64,000 bases of DNA from Nocardiopsis kunsanensis DSM 44524 (lineage in GTDB: Bacteria > Actinomycetota > Actinomycetes > Streptosporangiales > Streptosporangiaceae), in contig NZ_ANAY01000032.1 of assembly GCF_000340965.1 (NCBI RefSeq), positions 17,201 through 81,200 on the forward strand, in the 5' to 3' direction. Below the pieces are notes generated by a model. The model saw nothing but the letters and a program-made list of their open reading frames with translations. It had not been told where the DNA came from and did no database searches. Below, piece after piece: positions 21,301 to 30,300 of the stretch. Each line of letters starts with the position of its first letter. The stretch's first letter is position 1. The translations under genes were made by a program, and so were the position numbers.

Positions 21301-24300
21301 AGCACTACCGCGGATGACTGCGTGGACGTGGTCCCCGTCGCGGATCGCCCGGGAGAGCGGCTTGAGCAGGAGCGCACCGGCCCCCTCCCCGCGGACGTAG
21401 CCGTTGGCACTCTCGTCGAAAGCCTTGCACCGGCCGTCAGGGCTCAGCATCCCCGCACGCGCGAAGGAGATGTAGATCATCGGCGCGAGGAGGAGGTTCA
21501 CCCCGCCGGCGATCGCCGTATCGCACCCGCCGCTCCAGATCGACTCGACGGCCGATCGGATCGCCACCAGGGAACTCGAACAGGCCGTGTCGATGGGGAA
21601 ACTGGGGCCCTTGAGGTTCAGAAGGTAGGACACCCGGTTGGCCAGGATGGCGTGGAACATACCCGTGGTGGTGTAGGCCTCGACGGGCACTCCCGCCTCG
21701 TTCAGGAGCTCGTAGTAGTCGTGAGTGGCGACGCCGACGAACAGGCCGGTCCGCTCCCGGGCGAGGTCCGAGGGTTTGTACCCGGCCTCCTCGATGGCCT
21801 TGTACGAGGTCTCCAGGAAGAGCCTCTGCTGCGGATCCATCAACTCGGCCTCGCGGGGCGAGATACCGAAGAAGCGCGCGTCGAAGCGGTCCACGTCCCG
21901 GAGGAAACCGCCCCACTTGCTGTTGGTGGTACCGGGCTCGTCGAGGGGGTCTCCGAAGTACTCGCGCCAGTCCCAGCGGTCGGCGGGGATCTCAGTGACC
22001 AGATCACGACCGTTGTCGAGGTGCTGCCAGTACTCGTCGAGGTCGCCGGACCCGGGCAGGACACCGTGCATACCGACGACGGCGATCGGTTCCCGTTCCG
22101 CGACAGGGGCGGCGGAAGGAACCCTCGGCGACGCGGTCTGCGGCGACGGGGCGGCGGTGCCCCCGGTCTTCTGGGGCCCGGCGGAGCGCTCCTCGCTCTC
22201 CGCGTCCGTGTCCGTGACTTCCCTCCGCGGCGCACGGAGGGCGGCGACCTCGTCGGGGAAGGACTCCTCCAGATGCAGGGCCACGGCGTCGACGGAGGTG
22301 TACTCGAAGAAAGCGGCAGGGGTGAGATCGGTTCCCAACCTCTGGTTCACCTTGTTGGCGAGCTTGCCGAAGGAGATCGAGTCGAACCCGTAGTCCCCGA
22401 TGTCCGCGTCCGGCTCCACCCGTGCGGGGTCGAACCCGACCGTGTCGGCCACCTCCTCCGACAGCAGGGCGCGCAGGGCACTCCCGTCGCCACCGGCCTC
22501 TCCGGCTGGTGGAACAGGCACGACCTCAACGGGTGCGGGCACAGGTACTTCCCTCTCCGGTTCGCTCACGTCGGCCTTCAAGAGAGCGGCGACACCGGCT
22601 CCGTGTCCGGGAACGAACAGCACCTGCCCCGCCGAACGCGTGAGCAGCTGGTCCATGGCGGCGAGCCCAGGGGCGGTCTCCAGGGGCGCGATCCCCAGAC
22701 GGTCGGCCAGGTACACGCGGACCTGCTCGTCCACACCCATGCCGCCCTCGGCCCAGAGGGGCCAGTTCACCGAGAGCGTCGTTCCCGAACGCGTTCCCCG
22801 CTCCTGCCGTTCGTTGCGCCATTCTGCGAAGGCGTCCAGAAAAGCGTTCGCGTAGGAGTAGCCCGCCTGCCCCGGGTTCCCGAGCGCCGAGGCGATCGAG
22901 GAGGACAGGACGAACAGGTCGAGGGGATCGTCGCGTGTGGCACTGTCCAGGTGGAGAGCGCCCCGCATCTTGGGCGAGGCGACCTCCTCGACCCTGGGCG
23001 CGCTCTCGTGCATCAGGTAGCCGTCCCTCAGGACACCCGCGCAGTGGAAGACCCCGTTGACCGCGCCGTAGGTCTCCCTGGCCGTGCGTACCGCGTGTTC
23101 GGCGCCCTCCGCCCCGGACACGTCCGCGCTGAGGTAGATCGCCTCCCCACCGGCTTCGCGGATCCGGCGGAGCAGGGCCTGCGTTCCGGTGCCGGCTTCG
23201 GAGCGTCCGACCAGTACCATCCGTGCGGAGACGGTGGAGGCCAGGTGAAGGGCGGTGAGGGCCCCCAGACCGCCGGCGCCTCCCGTGATCACGTGGACGC
23301 CGCCGCGTCGGAGCGGGGAAGGGGCGGCTGCCTCTTGGGACAGGCCGTTCTTCCAGATCCTGGCCAGACGCCGTCCCCGCTCGTACCGGACGTGTTGGCC
23401 TTCCTCCCATCCCGCGTCCAGTTCCGCCTCGATCGGTGCGAGGGAGCCGCTCGGGTCCCCCGCAGCCAGGGCGGTTATGCCGGAGACCGGAAGTTCCAGG
23501 AGGCGGTGGGACAGACGCCGGCTCTCCCTGCCCGCTGTACGCAGCATCCCGCCGAGGGCCTCGTAGGCGGGTTGGAGGTTCCCCCGTTCTCCGGGGAAGA
23601 CGTACAGGAAACGGGTGGGGGTCCGGTCGCCGGCGGAGAGGACCGCGCGCGTCAGGTGCAGGAGCGGGACGAGGCCGTCGGCGAACTGGCCCTCGAACTC
23701 GTGGACAGTACCGCTGAAGACCGTCCTCGACCACAGGACCACGACGTCCCTACGGGCAGCGGTGGGGAGAGCGGACACCAGCCTGGTGAGATCCTCCGCT
23801 TCGTGGGGACGGACCTCGAACTCGCCGTTCCCCCGTTCCCTGTAGGCCTCGCCGGGGACGGCGACGACGGCCGTCCCCGTACCGGCCCTGGCACGCAGGA
23901 GCATCCGCCCCGCCTCCAGCGAGGGCGCGAGGAGGACCGTCACCGCGCGTTCCGCGTCCTGTCCCGGAGCGGAGGCGGTGGAGAGCGGGGTGTCCTCCCA
24001 CACGGGGTGGAAGAAGGAGCCCGGCGTCTGCGCCTTCTCCGGGGCCGGGAGCTGTGCCTTCCAGGGCCGCAGCCAGAAGTCGCGGACGAGGACCAGGACC
24101 GTTCCCGCCTCGTCCAGGACACGTACTTCGAACTTGCCGCCGTTCTCCGTGGCAGTACGCAGGACCACGTGGGCCGAGCACCGCCGCGGCAGCGGGCCGA
24201 AAACCTCGACGGAACCGATGGTGAAGGGCAGGTGCAGGCCGGATCCCGGTCCTCTCCGTGCGATGAGTTCCAAGGAACCCTGGAGGGCCGAGTCCAGCAC

Positions 24301-27300
24301 GCTCGGGTGCAGTGCGAAGGTTTCGGAACCGGTCTCCAGGTGTTCGGGCAGGCGGAGCTCGCTCAGGACCTCGTCCCGGCCGAAGTGGAACCGCCTGGCC
24401 CCCTGGTAGCCCGGACCCAGTTGGAGACCGCGCTCGTGGACACGCGGGTAGAACTCCCGGGCCTCGATCTGTTCGGAGCAGCGCGCACGTACCGCGTCTA
24501 CGTCCACGGGCTCGGGCTCCGCACCCGGCGCCGGCGTTCCGGTCTCGGCCCTGCCCCGACCGTGGACGAGGCGTTCACCGTCGGAGCTGTGGCTGAAGAC
24601 CTCGTAGGAGTACCCGCCCGTCCGCTCGGTGAGCGCGATGTGCACCCGGCGGGGTTCCTCGACGGTGACGGGTGCGTCCCAGACGTTGCTCTTCAGGGAA
24701 CGGACACGCGCCCCCAAGGACCGCGCCGCCGCTCCCACCATCTCCAGGTATCCCACGGCGGGAAAGACCGGTACCCCGTCCACACGGTGGTCGTCGAGGA
24801 AGAACTCCTCCCCATTGAACAGGACGGACCCCTCCCCGTCCTCGAAGACGTCGACGAAGGGGTGCTCCGCGCCCGGGCCGCCCCCTTGCGGCCAGGAGAG
24901 GCCACGCGCCCCCTCGGGCGGGCGGGGAAGCCAATGGCGTTCCCGGGCGAAGGGGTAGCCGGGGAGCTCGACGTGCCGCAACGGCTCCGGGTACATCCGG
25001 GCCCAGGGGACGCGTGCTCCGGCGACCCAATGGGCGGCCAACGCGGGAAGGTCTCCCTCCGCGAGGGCCCGTTCCACCTCGGCGCGGGCGGTGTTCACCG
25101 GGCGCCCCCCGCCGGCCCACCGGTCCTCGTGGCGGTATTCGCCCTGTTCCTCGTCCCTCAACCGTTCGATCAGTTCGTCCACGTCGTGGACCAGGTAGGC
25201 CACGCGCCGTTGGAGGGGTTCCCTCCGGACCTGGAGTTGGTGGGCAACCTCTGAGAGCGGGGGGAGCTCGTCCATCGCCCGGAGCGCCCCGGCAAGGACC
25301 CCGCACCACGCGCGCAGGCGTTCCTCGTCCCGCGCCGAGACCACGGCCAGGTGCAGGCCCCCCGCGCTTCCTCTCGGGGGGAGGGCGCCCGTGTATTCCT
25401 CGACGACCACGTGGGCGTTGGAGCCGCCTGCGCCGAAGGCGCTGATACCGGCCCTGCGCGGGCTGTACTCGCCCGGGGCCTCCCCGGTCGGCTTCTGGTG
25501 CCATACGGCTGCTTGCCTCTGCAAGCGGAAGGGCGTCTCGGCGAAGTCGATGCGCGGGTTGTCGTGCTCAGCGTTCAGGGAGGGCACGAGGGTTCGGTGG
25601 CGCATCTGGAGCAGGACCTTGGTGAGCCCCGCGATGCCGGCGGCGGACTCCAGATGGCCGATGTTGGTCTTGACCGAACCGATCGCGACCTCGGAAGGAC
25701 CCGCTCCGTCGAAGACCTGGCGCAGCCCGGCGATCTCCACTGGATCGCCCAGGGCCGTCCCCGTCCCGTGCGCTTCCACGTAATCGATGTCGTCGGGCCC
25801 GAGGCCCGCTCTCCTCAGCGCCGTGTCCACGAGTTCGGCCTGGGCACGGGGGTCGGGGACGGTGAAACCGTTGGTGCGCCCCCCGTGGTTGACGGCGGTG
25901 CCGCGGACGACACCGAGGATGCGGTCGTTGTCGGCCCTGGCCCGTCGGAGCGGCTTGAGCAGGACGGCCCCCACCCCCTCGCCGGGAACGAAACCGTCCG
26001 CTTCCGAACCGAAGGTGTGGCAGCGCCCGCTCCGGGAGAGCATCTGCATCTGGCACAGCCACTCGTACTTGCTCGGATGCAGGTAGAGGTTGACCCCTCC
26101 TACGAGCGCCATACCGCACTCGCCCCGGCTCAGGCTCTCGTACGCCAGGTGCAGGGCACTCAGCGACGACGCGCAGGCCGTGTCCACGGGCATGCTCGGT
26201 CCGTGCAGGTCCATCCAGTAGGAGACCCGGTTGGCGATCGACCACGGCATGGAGTTCGGGACGGCCCTGCCTCCTCGCCTGCGGTGGTCCGGCCCCCACA
26301 ACAGGTAGGACTGGGTGGTCACCCCCACGAATACACCGACCGAACGACCACCGGCGCTGTCCGCTTCCCCCAGCCTGTACGGCGGGTAACCGGCATCCTC
26401 GAAGGTCCGCCACGCGCTCTGGAGGAAGAGCCGCTCCTGGGGGTCCATCATCTCGGCCTCACGCGGTGAAATACCGAAGAAGAACGGGTCGAAACAGTCG
26501 ACGTCCCGTAGGAAGGCACCCCACTTGCAGTACATGCCGCCCTCATCGGCCGCTTCGGGGGCGTAGTGCAGGCGGTGGTCCCACCTCTCCGAGGGGATCT
26601 CCGTCACGGCGTCCCTGCCGTGGAGGAGGCCGTCCCAGAAGCCGTCCAGGTCGTCGGTGCCCGGGTAGCGGCCGTCCAGGCCGATGATCGCAACGGCACC
26701 GTCGTCGGCGTCCTCCTCGCGTTCCGGTACCGGCACGGTCGTGGGCACGGGAGGTGGAAGGGCCCCGTGGTGCTGCGTGGCGGCCTCCGGCCCCTGTGTT
26801 CCCTTCCGTGCCAGGAGCGCCGCGGGGGCCTGGGCGGCGATCCGAGAGGCCGCCTGATCCAGGGTCCTGCATTCGAACAACAGGGTGTGGGCGACCACGC
26901 CGAGGTCGTTCTCCAGGCGTGTGCTGAACTGCGTGATGAGGATGGAGTCCAGACCGTACTGGTCGAGCCCGAGATCGTGATCGATCTCCTCCTCCGGGAC
27001 GGAGAGCAGGTCGGAGAGCACCGAAGCGCAGTACGAACGCGCCGCGTCCAGCGCCGCGTCCCCGTCGACCGGCTGCTCGGTGTCGACGGAAGGGGGAGCG
27101 AACGCACGCGGCTCCAGGAGGGCAGGGGCCTCGACGTTCCCGCCGTGGAGGAAGGTGTGGTTGTCGTTCGCGGAGACGAGTGCATCGTCGAACAGTGCGA
27201 GCCCGATACCGGTCGGTAGGGGGGTCAGTCCCGTCGTCGGGCCGAACACGCCCGTGGATTCCTCACCCACGCTCATCCCGCCCTCTGCCCACAGGGGCCA

Positions 27301-30300
27301 GTGGATGACCACCGTGCGTCCGGAACGCTCGGTTACCGAACGGCGCCGGCCTGCGAAGCCGTCCAGGAAGGAGTTGGCGAAACCGTAATCGGTCTGACCG
27401 GGGTTCCCCACAACGGCCACGGCCGAGGAGAAGAGCACGAACACCTCGATCGGATCGTCCCGAGTGGCTTCGTCGAGGTTGACGGTCCCGGTCACCTTCG
27501 GTGCCAGGACCGCCCGGACGTCCTGTTCCGTCTTCGTGGGAAGGGATCCGTCCCTCAGGACCCCGGCCGCGTGAACCACTCCGGTGATCGGCCCGTAGGC
27601 GGACCGTGCGTGTTCCACTGCGGCGGAAAGGGCGTCCGGGTCGGTGATGTCCGCGCTGAGGTAGGTGGCCCGTGTACCGCACTCGGTGATCAGATCGGCC
27701 GCGTCGGCAGGAGCGTTCGGGGAGCGTCCCAGGAGAACCACCTTGTTCCCGGGATCACGCAGGAGGTGGCGGGCTGTCAGGACACCCAGGCCCCCGCCGC
27801 CCCCGGCCACGAGGTACGTCCCGCTGCCGGGCGCGGGCCGTTCCGGGAGCGGTCGGACCGCACCGGTCTCCATGACCCGATGGCGACGCAGGAAACGGCG
27901 GCCTCCCACTCGGAGAACGGCACCGTGCCCGTCCCGTGCCGTCTCGTCGGCCAGCGCGGTCCAGAACTCTTCTCCCTGCGGCGGTCCGTCCATCGCCAGC
28001 GCGACCAGTCGGGCCGCGGCGGTCTCACGGCGCAGGCTCGCCGAGAGCCCAGCGACCGCACTCGACACCGGCCCGGGGGCTCCGTCCACGGCCCGGCCGG
28101 CGTGGACGAGCCCGAAGCGTTCCCGTTCCGCGGACAGGGCTTGGAGCAGAGGGAAGAGGACGAGCGCGGCCTCGGTGACGGAATCGCTCGTGTCCTCGTC
28201 CTTCCACTCACGTGTTCCCAGGACGACGACGGTCGTCTCCGTCCCGGAGGAAAGGCGTTCGGAGCCCACGACGCGGGACCAGTCCTCACGTTCCCGGGGC
28301 CGCACGAGCCAGCCCTCGGCGGTCTCGGTGAACGAGTCCCCCTCCCGGGCCCAGTACACCGGCCGTGGGGAGAACGCGCGGGAGGCCCTCTCCTGCTCCT
28401 GTGCACCGGCGCCGTCGGCCACCACCACGAGGACCGCGCTCTCGGGCGTGGCCTGCGGCGGGTCCTCTGTGGCCTGGCGCCAGTAGGACTCGACCCCCAT
28501 GACCTCGTCCTCGCCGGTTCCGGCAGCCTCCGATTCCGCGGACCCGTGTGCGGCCACGGGTTCGGCGGGGCCGTCGAGACGGTGGTGGTGGGGGTCGAAG
28601 ACACGTGTGGGCAGAGGTGTCTTCCGGAAGGTGCCTCCCGGATACCGGACGCCCCAGTCGAGCCGTGCCCCGGCGAGCCACAGCTCCGTGAGGGGGCGTA
28701 CCAGCAGGCCGGTGAGCGACTCCTCGCCACCGATCTCCACGTGGGCCGCTCCGGTGTCGGCCGTTCCCGTGCACTCGCCGATGCTCAGGACCGCCGTTCC
28801 CGGCGGCGGATCGGTGAATGAGCCGTTCTCGGCCCTGCTCCGCCATTGCGCGACCGTGCCCATACCGTCGCTCGCCCATCTCCGGGCCGTCGGCGATGTA
28901 CGAAGGGCCTCTCGGGGAAGGAGACGGAACCGGCCCGCCATCCGTTCGGCGACCGCATCGGCGTCCCCGTCCTCCAGGAGTTCGAGCACGTCCTCGGCGG
29001 TCAGCAACCCTTCGAGGAGCAGGTCCAGGACCTCGCCCAGGTGTGGATCGGTGAACACTCGTTCCCGGGGCAGATCCCACTTACGGTTGAGCCTGTCAAG
29101 CGCGTTCTGCACGGCGAGGGCCGTGAACAGGGACCGTTCGCCCTCCGGTTCCGAGGCGTCCTGGAGGCCGGCGGCCTCGATCGGTACCTCCCGGTCCGAT
29201 CGTCCGTGCGCGTGGAGTGAACTGTTCCATTCCCGGAGGTTGTTGCGGAAGGTGTGCTGGCCCTCGACCAAGGACGCGCCCTTCGCGACGAGTCTCGCGT
29301 GTTCGTCCCCGTTCGGGGCCGTGTCGACAAGCAGGGAACGGAGATGCTGCCCGTCCGGGACCGGAGCGTTCCAAGGCTCCCCAGTGGCCGGGTCGACGAG
29401 GGGGACGGTGGGAGCGAACAGTTCTTCTCCTCCCGCGGCGACGCCTTCGGCGATCCGTACTGCGTCAGCGGGGTCCAGGGAGCCGACCGCGGCCAGGGCA
29501 GGCCAGAGACCCGGTCCGGGGGCACAGACTGCCGCGGGCTCCAGCCCGTGATCGAGCAGGAACCTGAGGAGGAGATACCCGAAGAGGCACTGTTCCCCTG
29601 GACCCTGTTCCCCCGCCCTGAGCCGCTCCACCGTCCCGGCGAGGCCGTCGGTGGCCTCCGCCGTCGTGTCGAGGACACCACGCGGTCCGGGCGAGTCGAT
29701 GAACTCCCGGACGACAGGGGCCGAGGGCAGACTCACCTGTCCCACACGGAGCCACCAGTCCTCGTGCTGGGCCGGGGGCTCGGAGGGAACACCGTCACCA
29801 ATGATCTGTGCGATGTCGTCCAGGTCGTGGACCACGCCCGCCAGACGGTGTCCCGAGTGCGTACGGCCGGTCGCCAGGGTGGCACAGACGTCGGGTACGG
29901 ACACCGTGGATGCTCCTCCGGCGGCCAAGAACCTCTTCCACTCGTCGACACTCCTCCGCAGGGAAGCGGCCGAGTGCGCGGACAACAGGAAGGGGTGGGC
30001 ACCGGGGTCCTCCCCCTCTCCGTGTGGCTCCGCCGACCGCCCGGAGGAGGGCAAGTGTTCCTCGACGACCATGTGCGCGTTGACACCTCCCATACCGAAG
30101 GAACTGACCCCGGCCCTCAGGGGCTCGTCCGGCTCCTCGGACGTCCAGTCCTCCGGGGCCAGGGCGAGCCTGAACGGGCCGTCCTCGAAATCGATGAGGG
30201 GGTTCGGTTCACTGATGTGGACGCTGGGCGGGACCACCCGGTCACGCATCATCATCAGGACCTTGATCAGTCCCGCAGCGCCGGCCGCGGCCTCCAGGTG

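Noticed and set aside
21175..25254. Very long open frame on the plus strand (over 1300 codons), and several similar ones across the PKS region
   Set aside because: They lie exactly opposite the PKS genes, have Gly/Arg/Pro-rich low-information translations, and arise from the codon bias of the minus-strand genes.
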